A stretch of DNA of 64,000 nucleotides from Dyella sp. ASV24 (lineage in GTDB: Bacteria > Pseudomonadota > Gammaproteobacteria > Xanthomonadales > Rhodanobacteraceae). A program made the translations under genes and the position numbers. Where the stretch lies: NCBI RefSeq assembly GCF_016428905.1, contig NZ_JAELTQ010000001.1, positions 62,001-126,000 on the forward strand, in the 5' to 3' direction. Each line of letters opens with the position of its first letter. Positions within the stretch are counted from its first letter, which is position 1. The notes below the pieces were generated by a model. That model made no database searches, was not told where the DNA came from, and was given only the letters and a program-made list of their open reading frames with translations. Below, piece after piece: positions 26,230 through 36,181 of the stretch.

Positions 26230-26858
26230 AACGAGGCAAACTCATTACGCTCGAAGGCGGCGAAGGCGCCGGCAAGAGCACATTGCTCGCTGGCCTGCAG
26301 AAACACCTGTTGGCGCAAGGCGTGGACCTCGTGCAAACGCGCGAGCCGGGTGGCACGCCGCTGGGCGAGGCGGTGCGGGCCATCGTGCTCGATCCCGCGC
26401 ATCGCGATATGAGTGCGGAATCCGAATTGCTGCTGATGTTCGCGTCGCGCGCGCAGCTGGTGCGCGAGTGCATCGAGCCGGCACTCGCGGCTGGGCGGTG
26501 GGTGCTATGTGATCGGTTCACCGACGCCAGCTATGCCTATCAGGGTGGCGGCCGCGGTGTGCCAACGGAACGCATTGCGCTGTTGGAGCAATGGGCCACG
26601 CACAGTCTGACGCCCGACCTGACTTTGTTGCTCGACCTGCCGGTGGCCACGGGGCGTGCGCGTGCGGCTGGGCGCGGCGAGGCAGATCGCATCGAGGTGG
26701 AAGGCGACAACTTCTTCGAGCGCGTACGTGCAGCCTATCGCGGGCGCGCTGCCGCGGAACCGTCGCGGTTCCGCATCATCGATGCCACGCAGACGCCGCC
26801 TGAGGTGTTGGCGGCAGCGATCGACGCTACCCGTCATCTGTTTGGAGCCGTAGCATGA
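26226..26858 (+). CDS. tmk: Thymidylate kinase
   Basis: Tmk makes dTDP from dTMP. The 210-residue kinase has P-loop EGGEGAGKST (10-19), the REPGGTPLGE substrate loop, CDRFTDASYAYQGGGRG and a lid region with AAGRGEADRIE. Starts and stops overlap mltG and holB by ATGA, so it is embedded in one translational chain. Confidence 0.97.
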   Translation: MKRGKLITLEGGEGAGKSTLLAGLQKHLLAQGVDLVQTREPGGTPLGEAVRAIVLDPAHRDMSAESELLLMFASRAQLVRECIEPALAAGRWVLCDRFTDASYAYQGGGRGVPTERIALLEQWATHSLTPDLTLLLDLPVATGRARAAGRGEADRIEVEGDNFFERVRAAYRGRAAAEPSRFRIIDATQTPPEVLAAAIDATRHLFGAVA

Positions 26859-27790
26859 GCGCCATGCCCTGGCACGCTGAGCACTGGGCCCGATTGCAGG
26901 CTCGCCGTGCGCGTGATGCCATGCCTCATGCCTTGCTGTTGTGTGGACCGGCGGGGCTGGGCAAGCGGGATTTCATGCGCCGCTTCGCCGAAGGTCTCTT
27001 GTGCCAGCAGCCGCAGGATGGCGAACCCTGCGGTCGGTGTCGTAGCTGCCTGTTGTTTGCCGCCGGGACGCACCCGGATTTTGCTGTGCTGAGTTTCGGC
27101 TTGCGCAAGGATGGCGTGCAACGCAGCGAGATCGTGGTCGACCAGGTCCGTGAGTTATCGGCACGTCTGGCCATGGCGAGCCAGTTTGGCGGATGGCAGA
27201 TCATCTGTATCGATCCGGCTGATGCCATGAACGGAGCCGCGGCCAACGCCTTGCTCAAGACGCTCGAAGAGCCTTCGCCGCAAACCTTGCTGTTGCTGGT
27301 AGCCGATGCGCCGTGGCGTTTGCCGCAGACCATCCGGAGTCGATGTCAGCGCATCGAGTTCCACCTGCCGCCGCGTGAAGACGCTTTGTCCTGGTTGCAG
27401 CAGCAGGGCGTCAAGGACGCCGCCGCCGCGCTTGACGCTGCCGGTGGCAACCCAGGCATGGCATATGCCTGGGTTGAACAGGGTGCACTGGCTCGCCGGC
27501 AGGAGGTGCGCAAGGATCTTGGCGCATTGGCGGCAGGGCGAAGCGAGGCGATGGAAGTGGCCAAGCGCTGGCTCGACAACGAGCCAGAGCAGCGGTTGTG
27601 GTTTGCCGCGCAGGCGGCCGCCGACGAAATGAAGGCACGTGCCGCTGCGGGGCAGGGGCCATTGGCCAGCCAACTCGACGCCGAGGGACTGGATCAGTGG
27701 TACATGGCGGCGAACCGCACGCGCGATTCCTTGCGCGGTCCGTTGCGAGGCGATCTGTTGTTGCTGGAGTTGCTCGCCCGCTGGCATTGA
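26855..27790 (+). CDS. holB: DNA polymerase III subunit delta prime
   Basis: Delta prime is the ATPase-dead stator of the clamp loader. The 311-residue protein has a degenerate P-loop GPAGLGKRD (31-39), a zinc site (Cys50, 59, 62, 65), and LLKTLEEPSPQTLLLLVAD with sensor IRSRCQRIEF. It pairs with the DnaX protein encoded at 6140. In xanthomonads pilZ normally follows; here two other genes intervene. Confidence 0.95.
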   Translation: MSAMPWHAEHWARLQARRARDAMPHALLLCGPAGLGKRDFMRRFAEGLLCQQPQDGEPCGRCRSCLLFAAGTHPDFAVLSFGLRKDGVQRSEIVVDQVRELSARLAMASQFGGWQIICIDPADAMNGAAANALLKTLEEPSPQTLLLLVADAPWRLPQTIRSRCQRIEFHLPPREDALSWLQQQGVKDAAAALDAAGGNPGMAYAWVEQGALARRQEVRKDLGALAAGRSEAMEVAKRWLDNEPEQRLWFAAQAAADEMKARAAAGQGPLASQLDAEGLDQWYMAANRTRDSLRGPLRGDLLLLELLARWH

Positions 27791-27871
27791 GCGGGCCTTG
27801 ACGCCCTCGTTGTCACCCTCAGCCTTCCTTCGGGAAAGCCCGCTGACAGGCCGTCTACCTACGCTTCCCTG

Positions 27872-29494
27872 ATGACGTTTTCCTCTCAACGCCACATCCC
27901 CGTCTGGCCGTGGATCACACTCCTTTTCCTGCTGGTTCTCCGACTGGCATGGCTTAATGCGTACACGCTCAACTCAGACGAGGCGCAGCACGCGCACGTG
28001 GCGTGGGCGTGGACGCAGGGATTGTTGCCGTACCGCGACGTTTTCGATAATCACGGCCCGTTGTTTGGCTGGTTGCACTCGCCGTTGCTGCGATGGCTCG
28101 ACAACCGGCCTGACGTATTGACCTGGCTGCGCCTGGCGATGCAGTTCTGGTACGTCGTTGCGCTCGGTTCCGCCGGTTGGGTAGCACGCCGCCTCTACGG
28201 TTGGCGCACCGCCGTGGTGGTCGTGCTGGTGGCAGGTTTGTTTCCGCGTTTCTTCATCGTCAGCGGACAGTTCCGCACAGACGATATGTGGATGGCGATG
28301 TGGCTGCTGGGGTTGGCTTTCATTGCCGGTGCGCCGCCGCGAGCCTGGCGTTATTTCCTTGCTGGACTCGCTTTTGGTTGCGCGTTGTCCGTTTCGCAGA
28401 AGACGCTGGTGTTGCTGGTGACCTCACTGGTGGCTGCGGGCGTTGTCCGCCTGCTGCGTCCCGCGGGCGCGCCGCGTGCTGGTGTGCGCTGTTGGCTGGC
28501 TGCGCTGCTGGGTCTGCTGCTCGTTCCCGCCATCTTCTTGACCTGGTTGGCCACACATGGCTTGTTGACTGAGGCTTGGTACGGCCTTGCCGGCTACAAC
28601 GTGGGCGGTGCCAATAAGCGGCATGCCGCGCAGCAGGGTTTGTGGTTCATCCTGCTGGCGGTGGCCTTGATCGCCCTCTGCGTGCGTGTGGCGCGCCAGC
28701 GTTCCGAGCAGGGTTTCGACTGGCCCGTATTCTTCTTGTTGCAGGGCGGCCTGTACCTGTTCCTGATCTGGTTTATCTGGCCGCTCATCACCAAGCAGGA
28801 TTTCCTGCCAGTACTGCCCACGCTGGCCATCGCGTTGACCAGTTGGGTGTCGGCCTGGGCCTGGCTTGGGGCTCGTCCGCGCCTGCAGGCCGGGCTACTG
28901 GTGTTTGTCGTGGTGGCGGAATTGGCGACCTTGATCGCCTACGCGCCGCCATGGCAGGACAGCCTTGCTGACCAGCGTGCCGAGTTGTCGACCGTGCTTC
29001 GCTATACGGATGAAACGGACACGGTGATGGATGCGAAGGGCGATAGCATCTTCCGCATGCGCCCTTACTACCCGGTGCTGGAAAGTCTGGCCATGCGGCG
29101 CTTGCGCCGTGGCCAGATGGTGGACACCATCGTTGACGACCTCATCAACCACAAGACCATGATGGTGATCATTCGTCGCCTGCCGCCATCGAGCGCGCGC
29201 TTCGTCATGCTCAATTATGTGCAGGCCGGTGACGACCTCTGGGTGGCGGGCCATGGGTTGCCCGACCATCAGCTCAATCAGACGATCGACGTGAAGATGC
29301 CTGGGGACTATGTCGTGACCGACGGCCATCGCCGTCTGAACGGCAGCCTGGATGGCGGCCCGGTGGCGGACCACTGGTTCCTCGATCGTGGAATTCACCA
29401 TCTGGTCGTGAGCGAGGGTACGCCCGTGGCCTATGTGTGGTCGCAAGCATTTGATCGCGGTTGGCGTCCAGCGCCTCCTGTCACAGGGGGTTAA
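27872..29494 (+). CDS. GT39/ArnT-like membrane glycosyltransferase, second copy type
   Basis: The 540-residue polytopic protein has the GT-C acidic pair Asp36-Glu37 in LNSDEAQHAHVAWAW, followed by DNHGPLFGWLHSPLLR. About nine hydrophobic segments follow and then a soluble C-terminal domain of roughly 150 residues. This suggests a polyprenyl-sugar dependent transferase acting in the periplasm. It sits 81 nt after holB and 1 nt before a PIG-L deacetylase, so the two probably act in one glycan pathway. It is not closely similar by eye to the 14310 gene. Acceptor unknown. Confidence 0.82.
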   Translation: MTFSSQRHIPVWPWITLLFLLVLRLAWLNAYTLNSDEAQHAHVAWAWTQGLLPYRDVFDNHGPLFGWLHSPLLRWLDNRPDVLTWLRLAMQFWYVVALGSAGWVARRLYGWRTAVVVVLVAGLFPRFFIVSGQFRTDDMWMAMWLLGLAFIAGAPPRAWRYFLAGLAFGCALSVSQKTLVLLVTSLVAAGVVRLLRPAGAPRAGVRCWLAALLGLLLVPAIFLTWLATHGLLTEAWYGLAGYNVGGANKRHAAQQGLWFILLAVALIALCVRVARQRSEQGFDWPVFFLLQGGLYLFLIWFIWPLITKQDFLPVLPTLAIALTSWVSAWAWLGARPRLQAGLLVFVVVAELATLIAYAPPWQDSLADQRAELSTVLRYTDETDTVMDAKGDSIFRMRPYYPVLESLAMRRLRRGQMVDTIVDDLINHKTMMVIIRRLPPSSARFVMLNYVQAGDDLWVAGHGLPDHQLNQTIDVKMPGDYVVTDGHRRLNGSLDGGPVADHWFLDRGIHHLVVSEGTPVAYVWSQAFDRGWRPAPPVTGG

Positions 29495-29495
29495 C

Positions 29496-30434
29496 GTGGC
29501 CTTGACCCTGAATGCCGGGACGCGCCTTCTGGTCGTGGCCCCCCACCCGGATGACGAATCCATTGCCACTGGCGAGTTGATCCAGCAGGTACGACTGGCT
29601 GGCGGTGAAGTGCAAATCCTGTTGCTGACCAATGGCGACAACAACCCATGGCCGCAGCGGTGGGTGGAGCGACGCGTTCGTATCGGGTCGGAGGAGCGCC
29701 GCCGATGGGGCGAGCGCCGCCGGTCCGAAGTAGGGGAGGCCCTGACCCAGCTGGGTGTGGATGCCCAGGCCTTGCGGCCGCAGGGATGGCCCGACATGGG
29801 CGTGACCGCTCGCTTGCGCGATGCGCTGGACGCCAGCCTGGCCATTCTCCTGGACCGCCTGGATGATTTCAGTCCAACCGTGGTGGCGCTGCCCGCACTG
29901 GGCGATCGCCATCCGGACCACAGTGCGGCCCATGTTTTGACCCGATTGGCGGTGGCTCGCTGGGGACGGCAGGCGCCGGAGATGCTTTCCTACCTCGTCC
30001 ATGGCCATGAGGTCGGCACGGGAGGAAAGGTGAAGCTCGATTCCTCCGTGGGGCTGCACGCTACCAAGATGGCGGCGCTTGCATGCCATCGCAGCCAGAT
30101 GGCGCTCAGCGGCAAGCGCATGCGCCGCCTGGCGGATCGGGCTGAGCGTTATCAGTGGACCCCGGGGCGGTCTGTCACCGCAGATTCGGCCGTATTGCCA
30201 TGGGAGCCATCGCCGCTGCTGCAGCGTTGGCTGCACCTGAGCCTGGTCGACGGGCAGGGCGTCCGCCAATGGTCCTGGCGTGAGGCCCCTTTGGCTGCGG
30301 ATGGGCAAGGGCGTCATGTGTTGCACGGGCTGGATCCCACCGTGGAGGGCCCCCGTTTCGTGAAGCTGCATATGAATGTGCCGTCCCCCTGGATCTTTGA
30401 TCGCTGGGGTTGGTGCGAGCTCCATGCCGGTTAA
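29496..30434 (+). CDS. PIG-L/LmbE-family deacetylase
   Basis: The 312-residue protein has the zinc motif APHPDDE (15-21) and the second metal motif HPDH (139-142). These are diagnostic of PIG-L enzymes that remove N-acetyl groups from GlcNAc-type substrates. A C-terminal region of about 90 residues has unclear function. GTG at 29496, one base after the GT39 stop, has an AGGGGG site at 29485-29490 inside the upstream gene; the longer frame from 29433 lacks support. It most likely modifies the sugar handled by its neighbour. Confidence 0.85.
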   Translation: MALTLNAGTRLLVVAPHPDDESIATGELIQQVRLAGGEVQILLLTNGDNNPWPQRWVERRVRIGSEERRRWGERRRSEVGEALTQLGVDAQALRPQGWPDMGVTARLRDALDASLAILLDRLDDFSPTVVALPALGDRHPDHSAAHVLTRLAVARWGRQAPEMLSYLVHGHEVGTGGKVKLDSSVGLHATKMAALACHRSQMALSGKRMRRLADRAERYQWTPGRSVTADSAVLPWEPSPLLQRWLHLSLVDGQGVRQWSWREAPLAADGQGRHVLHGLDPTVEGPRFVKLHMNVPSPWIFDRWGWCELHAG

Positions 30435-30548
30435 GTCCGTCAGGGCGTTGGTCTCGTCACAATCCGTCGACATCTTGCTTGTCCCTATGCCGTGGCGGTC
30501 GCTACGATGGGGCGAGGGGCGCCGCCGCAGCGGCGTACAGGAGTAGTC

Positions 30549-30905
30549 ATGAATCCGGTCATCGCCGCCCGCCAGGGCATTATTTCGTTGAAGATCAAGG
30601 ACGCGGCGTCGCTTTATAACGCCTACATGCCTTATCTGAAGAACGGTGGCCTGTTTGCGCCCACCGCCCAGAAGTATTCACTGGGTGACGAGGTGGTGCT
30701 GCTGATCAACCTCACTGACGAAGGGGAGCGCCTGTCGGTGGCCGGCAAGGTCGTCTGGGTCACCCCGATTGGCGCGCAGGGCAATCGCACGGCCGGCATC
30801 GGTGTGCAGTTCAACGAATCCGTCGATGGCGGCGCTGCCCGCACCCGTATCGAGAACATCCTGGCCGGGATGGCCGGTTCCGAGCGTCCCACGCACACCA
30901 TGTGA
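30549..30905 (+). CDS. pilZ: PilZ-domain type IV pilus protein
   Basis: The 118-residue protein resembles the stand-alone PilZ of Pseudomonas and Xanthomonas needed for type IV pilus assembly. Features are ARQGIISLKIKD, YMPYLKNGGLFAPT, LPDEGERL-like TDEGERLSVAGKVVWVTP and the ending ERPTHTM. It lacks the RxxxR c-di-GMP motif, as those orphans do. The ATG at 30549 has an AGGAG site. In relatives holB-pilZ-tatD are adjacent; here pilZ is two genes away from holB and tatD is missing. Confidence 0.9.
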   Translation: MNPVIAARQGIISLKIKDAASLYNAYMPYLKNGGLFAPTAQKYSLGDEVVLLINLTDEGERLSVAGKVVWVTPIGAQGNRTAGIGVQFNESVDGGAARTRIENILAGMAGSERPTHTM

Positions 30906-30911
30906 GCCCAC

Positions 30912-31122
30912 AGAGCCTGTTCACGGCCTCCGCATAGCCCGCGTTGTTTTAGAGTGGCTGCCTGGCTGCAGCCACTCTAAAACAACCCTCCGGGCCGGGT
31001 CTGATTGCCCCCAGTCCGGCGTCATCACTCAGTCGTGTACAGACGTACACTCCCTCACTCTTCCTTGTCCTGCGCGCAATCGGCTCCCGGCGAGGGCCAT
31101 GCGGAGACCGTGAACAGGCTCT
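30912..31122 (+). repeat. Large structured repeat element, copy 2
   Basis: Terminal inverted repeats of 32 nt (30912-30943 and 31091-31122) match at 29 positions. A perfect 18-bp stem lies at 30944-30961 with 30968-30985 (6-nt loop). A right arm pairs parts of 30994-31008 with 31076-31091. The hairpin GTGTAC-AGAC-GTACAC is at 31035-31050. Segments outside stems, such as CTTCCTTGTCCTGCGCGCAA, are the same as in copy 1. It lies 6 nt after the pilZ stop and upstream of the nuo promoter. Confidence 0.85.
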
Positions 31123-31404
31123 TAGACCTTGGTCGTGTGCATGCGCCAGTCGCACCGCAAGATCCCTTTTTAAGTCGCCTGCAGCGTCTTCCAGATACCG
31201 GTCAAGGCTTGTTGTTGTTAAGCGCGCTGATACAATGTCGCGATTCCCGACTCTGATCGTGGAAAGTCGCACGTTCGCTGCTGCGCAAGCATCGTGATCG
31301 TGGTGCACAACCCATGGCCTTCACCGGTCATGCCGAATCCGGTTCCGGACCGTTTCCCCGACGGTCACTGATGCGCCAAAGAAGGCGCGGAGGTACGTTT
31401 CACC
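31123..31404 (+). other. nuo leader region
   Basis: No gene is supported between the repeat and nuoA. The region holds the promoter at 31209-31236 and an untranslated leader of about 160 nt. The secG gene and tRNA-Leu that precede nuoA in some xanthomonads are absent. Confidence 0.6.
31209..31236 (+). promoter_or_regulatory. Probable sigma70 promoter of the nuo operon
   Basis: TTGTTG (31209-31214), a 16-nt spacer and TACAAT (31231-31236) predict a start near 31243. This is the only good match upstream of nuoA. Confidence 0.6.
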
Positions 31405-31751
31405 GTGCTTGCCGAATATTGGCCCATTCTGTTGTTCATCGGCGTCGCCGCCGGCCTTGGCGTGGTCCTGCTGGTCATTGGCCTGCTGGCCGGCCCGCGT
31501 CGTCCCGAAGCAGACAAGCTCTCGCCCTACGAGTGCGGCTTCGAAGCCTTCGAAGACGCCCGCATGCGCTTCGACGTGCGGTACTACCTGCTGGCGATCC
31601 TGTTCATCATCTTCGACCTGGAAATCGCCTTCCTGTTCCCGTGGGCAGTGGTGTTCCAGAAGATCGGCATCATCGCGCTGATTGAAATGGCGCTGTTCCT
31701 GCTGCTCCTTGTCATTGGTTTTGCTTACGTGTGGAAGAAGGGAGCACTGGA

Positions 31752-31761
<10 letters not shown>
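31405..31761 (+). CDS. nuoA: NADH-quinone oxidoreductase subunit A
   Basis: NuoA is a three-helix membrane subunit at the junction of complex I arms. The 118-residue protein has [36 protein letters not shown]-type loop and helix 2, with the conserved Cys and acidic residues near the quinone site. Translation starts at a GTG (31405) with GGAGG about 11 nt upstream. Its stop overlaps nuoB by 10 nt. Confidence 0.95.
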
Positions 31762-32309
<548 letters not shown>

Positions 32310-32327
32310 TAAAGGCGCAGCAAAGTT

Positions 32328-33056
32328 ATGACCGATACACCGATCAACTCGCTGGCCGAGCGCCTCTCCGCGCGATTCGGCGACACGCTGAAGATCAGCG
32401 TTGTCCGCAACGAAGTCACCGCCGAAGTGGCCGCCGCCGACCTGCTCGCGGTGGCTACCGCGCTGCGTGATGAAGCCCCGTTCCGTTTCGGCGTGCCGAT
32501 CGACGTCTGCGGCGTCGACTACATGAGCTACGGCCAGACCGAGTGGGACACGGAAACCGTGTCCGGTACCGGCTTCTCGCGTGGTGTGGAAGGCGAGGCC
32601 GTAGGCCGCTTCACGTGGTCCGACCGCCCGCGTGCCGATACGCTGCCGAACCGTTTCGCATCCGTCGTGCACCTGCTGTCGCTGGAAAACAACCAGCGTC
32701 TGCGTTTGCGTGTGTTCTGCGAAGACGACACGCTGCCGATGGTGCCTTCACTGACTGGCATCTACCCGGGCGTGAACTGGTTCGAACGTGAGTCGTTCGA
32801 CCTGTATGGCATCGTCTACGAAGGCCACCCGGATCTGCGTCGCATCCTCACCGACTATGGCTTCGTGGGGCATCCGTTCCGCAAGGATTTCCCGCTGATC
32901 GGTAACGTCGAAGTGCGCTACGACCCCGAGCAGAAGCGCGTGGTGTACGAACCCGTGTCGATCGAACCGCGCGTGCTCGTGCCGCGCGTCATCCGTGACG
33001 ACGCCGACCTGCTGCAGGCCAAGGCCGAAGCGGCCGACAACTGGCGGAACAACTGA
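32328..33056 (+). CDS. nuoC: NADH-quinone oxidoreductase subunit C
   Basis: This hydrophilic connecting-arm subunit is separate from NuoD here, unlike the E. coli NuoCD fusion. The 242-residue protein carries the 30-kDa signature [20 protein letters not shown] and [15 protein letters not shown]. It lies 18 nt after nuoB and 2 nt before nuoD. Confidence 0.96.
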   Translation: MTDTPINSLAERLSARFGDTLKISVVRNEVTAEVAAADLLAVATALRDEAPFRFGVPIDVCGVDYMSYGQTEWDTETVSGTGFSRGVEGEAVGRFTWSDRPRADTLPNRFASVVHLLSLENNQRLRLRVFCEDDTLPMVPSLTGIYPGVNWFERESFDLYGIVYEGHPDLRRILTDYGFVGHPFRKDFPLIGNVEVRYDPEQKRVVYEPVSIEPRVLVPRVIRDDADLLQAKAEAADNWRNN

Positions 33057-33058
33057 TC

Positions 33059-34312
33059 ATGCAAGAGATCCGCAACTACACGATGAACTTCGGCCCGCAG
33101 CATCCCGCTGCGCACGGCGTGCTCCGCCTGGTGCTGGAGATGGACGGTGAAACCATCGTCCGCGCCGATCCGCACGTGGGCTTGCTCCACCGCGGTACGG
33201 AAAAGCTGGCCGAGTCGAAGCCGTTCAATCAGTCGATCGGCTACATGGATCGTCTCGACTATGTGTCGATGATGTGCAACGAGCACGCCTACGTGCGCGC
33301 CATCGAGACCCTGATGGGTATCGAGGTGCCGGAGCGTGCCCAGTACATCCGCACCATGTTCGACGAGATCACCCGCATCCTGAACCACCTTATGTGGATC
33401 GGCTCCAACGCGCTCGACCTGGGCGCGATGGCGGTGTTCCTGTACGCGTTCCGCGAGCGCGAGGAACTGATGGACGTCTACGAGGCGGTGTCGGGCGCGC
33501 GCATGCACGCCACGTACTACCGTCCGGGTGGCGTCTACCGCGACCTGCCGGATCACATGTCGCAGTACCGCGAATCGCCTTGGCACAAGGGTAAGGACCT
33601 CAAGCGCCTCAACAGCTGGCGCGAAGGCTCCATGCTCGACTATCTGGAAGCGTTCACCAGCGACTTCCCGACCAAGGTGGACGAGTACGAGGAACTGCTG
33701 ACCAATAACCGCATCTGGAAGCAGCGTACCGTCGGCATCGGCGTGATTCCGCCGGAAAAGGCGCAGGCCTGGGGCATGACGGGTGTGATGCTGCGCGGCT
33801 CGGGTATTGCCTGGGATCTGCGCAAGAAGCAGCCGTACGCCAAATACGCCGAGGTGGATTTCGACATCCCGGTGGGCGTGGGCGGCGACTGCTATGACCG
33901 TTACCTGGTTCGCGTCGAAGAGATGCGCCAGTCCAACCGCATCATCCAGCAGTGCGTGAAGTGGCTGAAGGCCAACCCCGGCCCGGTCATCGTGCAGAAC
34001 TACAAGGTCGCTCCGCCTCATCGTGAAAACATGAAGGAGGACATGGAAGCACTGATCCACCACTTCAAGCTGTTTACCGAAGGCTACGGCGTGCCGGCAG
34101 GCGAGACGTATGCGGCGGTGGAAGCACCGAAGGGTGAGTTCGGTTGCTACCTCGTGTCCGATGGCGCGAACAAGCCGTTCCGCGTGCACCTGCGCGCGCC
34201 GGGCTTCGCCCATCTCTCCTCGATGGACGCCATCGTGCGTGGCCACATGCTGGCTGACGTGGTGGCGATGATCGGTACCTACGACCTCGTGTTCGGCGAA
34301 GTCGATCGCTGA
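33059..34312 (+). CDS. nuoD: NADH-quinone oxidoreductase subunit D
   Basis: The 49-kDa subunit forms the quinone pocket with NuoB. The 417-residue protein starts with [18 protein letters not shown] (quinone-site His loop), has GLLHRGTEK and ends with the family's DLVFGEVDR. No fusion to NuoC is present. It is spaced normally within the operon. Confidence 0.97.
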   Translation: MQEIRNYTMNFGPQHPAAHGVLRLVLEMDGETIVRADPHVGLLHRGTEKLAESKPFNQSIGYMDRLDYVSMMCNEHAYVRAIETLMGIEVPERAQYIRTMFDEITRILNHLMWIGSNALDLGAMAVFLYAFREREELMDVYEAVSGARMHATYYRPGGVYRDLPDHMSQYRESPWHKGKDLKRLNSWREGSMLDYLEAFTSDFPTKVDEYEELLTNNRIWKQRTVGIGVIPPEKAQAWGMTGVMLRGSGIAWDLRKKQPYAKYAEVDFDIPVGVGGDCYDRYLVRVEEMRQSNRIIQQCVKWLKANPGPVIVQNYKVAPPHRENMKEDMEALIHHFKLFTEGYGVPAGETYAAVEAPKGEFGCYLVSDGANKPFRVHLRAPGFAHLSSMDAIVRGHMLADVVAMIGTYDLVFGEVDR

Positions 34313-34330
34313 GCCCACGGGAGCCATTGA

Positions 34331-34858
34331 ATGAAAGCCACCGGAAATTACGAGCAGGTCAAGAACGTTGACCCGCTCGTTGTACTCAACGAACACACTC
34401 GTCATCACATTGAAGAGTGGGTTGCCCGTTTCCCGCCCGATCGCAAGCGTTCGGCGCTGATCCAGGCGCTGTTTGCCGCGCAGGAACAGAACCAGGGCTT
34501 CCTTACCGACGAGCTGATCACCGCGGTTGCCAAATATCTCGAACTGCCCGCCGTGTGGGCGTACGAGGTTGCCAGCTTCTACTCGATGCTCGAGACCAAG
34601 CCGGTTGGCCGCAACAACGTCGCCATCTGCACCAATATCTCGTGCTGGCTCAATGGCGCCGAGGATCTGGTGAAACATTGCGAGCAGAAACTGGGCATCA
34701 AGCTCGGTGAAAGCACCGCCGATGGCCGCGTGTACCTCAAGCGCGAAGAAGAATGCATCGCCGCCTGCGCCAGCGCGCCGGCGATGACCGTCAATGGTCA
34801 TTACCACGAGCGTCTGTCGATCCAAAAGATCGACGAGATTCTCGACGGTCTCAAGTAA
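34331..34858 (+). CDS. nuoE: NADH-quinone oxidoreductase subunit E
   Basis: The 24-kDa subunit binds the N1a 2Fe-2S cluster. The 175-residue thioredoxin-fold protein has Cys100 and Cys105 (CTNISC), then Cys142 and Cys146 (ECIAAC), the expected four ligands. It lies between nuoD and nuoF, its partner in the NADH-dehydrogenase module. Confidence 0.96.
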   Translation: MKATGNYEQVKNVDPLVVLNEHTRHHIEEWVARFPPDRKRSALIQALFAAQEQNQGFLTDELITAVAKYLELPAVWAYEVASFYSMLETKPVGRNNVAICTNISCWLNGAEDLVKHCEQKLGIKLGESTADGRVYLKREEECIAACASAPAMTVNGHYHERLSIQKIDEILDGLK

Positions 34859-34870
34859 GGGCAGGGCGCC

Positions 34871-36181
34871 ATGGCATACGGTCCGGCACCGCAAGAACAT
34901 CAGGTCGTCTACACCACGCTGCATTTCGACAAGCCGTGGGCGATGGACAGCTATACCCAGGTAGGTGGCTATGAAGCGTGGAAGAAGATCCTCGCCGAGA
35001 AGCCCGATCCGAACGCTCTGATCGAAGAGATCAAGAAGAGCAACCTGCGCGGCCGTGGCGGCGCGGGCTTCCCGACGGGTTTGAAGTGGTCCTTCATGCC
35101 GAAGGGCGACATGCAGAAGTACATCCTCTGCAACTCCGACGAGTCGGAGCCGGGTACCTGCAAGGATCGCGACATCCTGCGCTTCAACCCGCATGCGGTG
35201 ATCGAAGGCATGGCGATCGCGTGCTATTGCACGGGCTCGACCGTTGCCTACAACTATCTGCGCGGCGAATTCCATCATGAACCCTTCGAGCACTTCGAAG
35301 AGGCGTTGAAGGAAGCCTATGCGGCCGGCCTGCTGGGCAAGAACATCCAGGGCACCGGCCTCAATGTGGACATCTATGGCGCACTCGGCGCCGGTGCCTA
35401 CATCTGCGGTGAAGAAACTGCGCTGATGGAGTCGCTGGAAGGCAAGAAGGGCCAGCCGCGCTTCAAGCCGCCGTTCCCGGCCAACTTCGGCCTGTACGGC
35501 AAGCCCAGCACGATCAACAACACCGAAACCTACGCCTCGGTGCCGGCCATTCTGCGCAAGGGTGCGGATTGGTTCCTGGCGCAGAGCAAGACCAAGAACG
35601 GCGGACCGAAGATCTTTTCGGTCTCTGGTTGCGTGCAGAAGGGCGGCAATTTCGAAGTGCCGCTGGGTACCACCTTTGACGAGCTGCTGGAAATGGCCGG
35701 TGGCCTGCGTCCGGGGCGCACGCTGAAGGGTGCGGTTCCGGGTGGTGTGTCCATGCCAGTGCTGCGTGCCGAGCAGCTCAAGGGCCTGCCGTTCGACTAC
35801 GACACTCTGCGTGATCTCAAGACGGGCCTGGGCTCGGGCGCCATCGTGGTGCTTGACGACACCGTCTGCACGGTCCGCTTTACCCGCCGCATCTCGCAGT
35901 TCTTCCATAAGGAAAGCTGCGGCCAGTGCACGCCGTGCCGCGAAGGTACCGGCTGGATGCACCGCGTGCTGGATCGCATCGTGGCCGGGCAGGGCACGAT
36001 GGACGACCTGCACCGCCTGAAGGCCATTGCCGGCCAGATCGAAGGCCACACCATCTGCGCGTTCGGCGAAGCCGCCGCGTGGCCGGTGCAGGGCTTCCTG
36101 CGTCAGTTCTGGGATGAATTCGAGTACTACATCGTCAACGGTCGTTCCATCGTCGACGACAAGCTTGGAGCCGCCGCATGA
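34871..36181 (+). CDS. nuoF: NADH-quinone oxidoreductase subunit F (NADH/FMN)
   Basis: NuoF takes electrons from NADH through FMN. The 436-residue protein has the nucleotide loop [10 protein letters not shown] (61-70), [14 protein letters not shown] and the N3 cluster ligands [12 protein letters not shown] with a later TICAFG Cys. Its stop overlaps nuoG as ATGA. Confidence 0.97.
   Translation: MAYGPAPQEHQVVYTTLHFDKPWAMDSYTQVGGYEAWKKILAEKPDPNALIEEIKKSNLRGRGGAGFPTGLKWSFMPKGDMQKYILCNSDESEPGTCKDRDILRFNPHAVIEGMAIACYCTGSTVAYNYLRGEFHHEPFEHFEEALKEAYAAGLLGKNIQGTGLNVDIYGALGAGAYICGEETALMESLEGKKGQPRFKPPFPANFGLYGKPSTINNTETYASVPAILRKGADWFLAQSKTKNGGPKIFSVSGCVQKGGNFEVPLGTTFDELLEMAGGLRPGRTLKGAVPGGVSMPVLRAEQLKGLPFDYDTLRDLKTGLGSGAIVVLDDTVCTVRFTRRISQFFHKESCGQCTPCREGTGWMHRVLDRIVAGQGTMDDLHRLKAIAGQIEGHTICAFGEAAAWPVQGFLRQFWDEFEYYIVNGRSIVDDKLGAAA

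Noticed and set aside
32918-36049. A 1043-codon open frame on the minus strand across nuoC-F.
   Set aside because: It lies opposite well-identified nuo genes, has low-complexity His/Arg/Gln-rich translation, and is a normal by-product of high GC codon bias.
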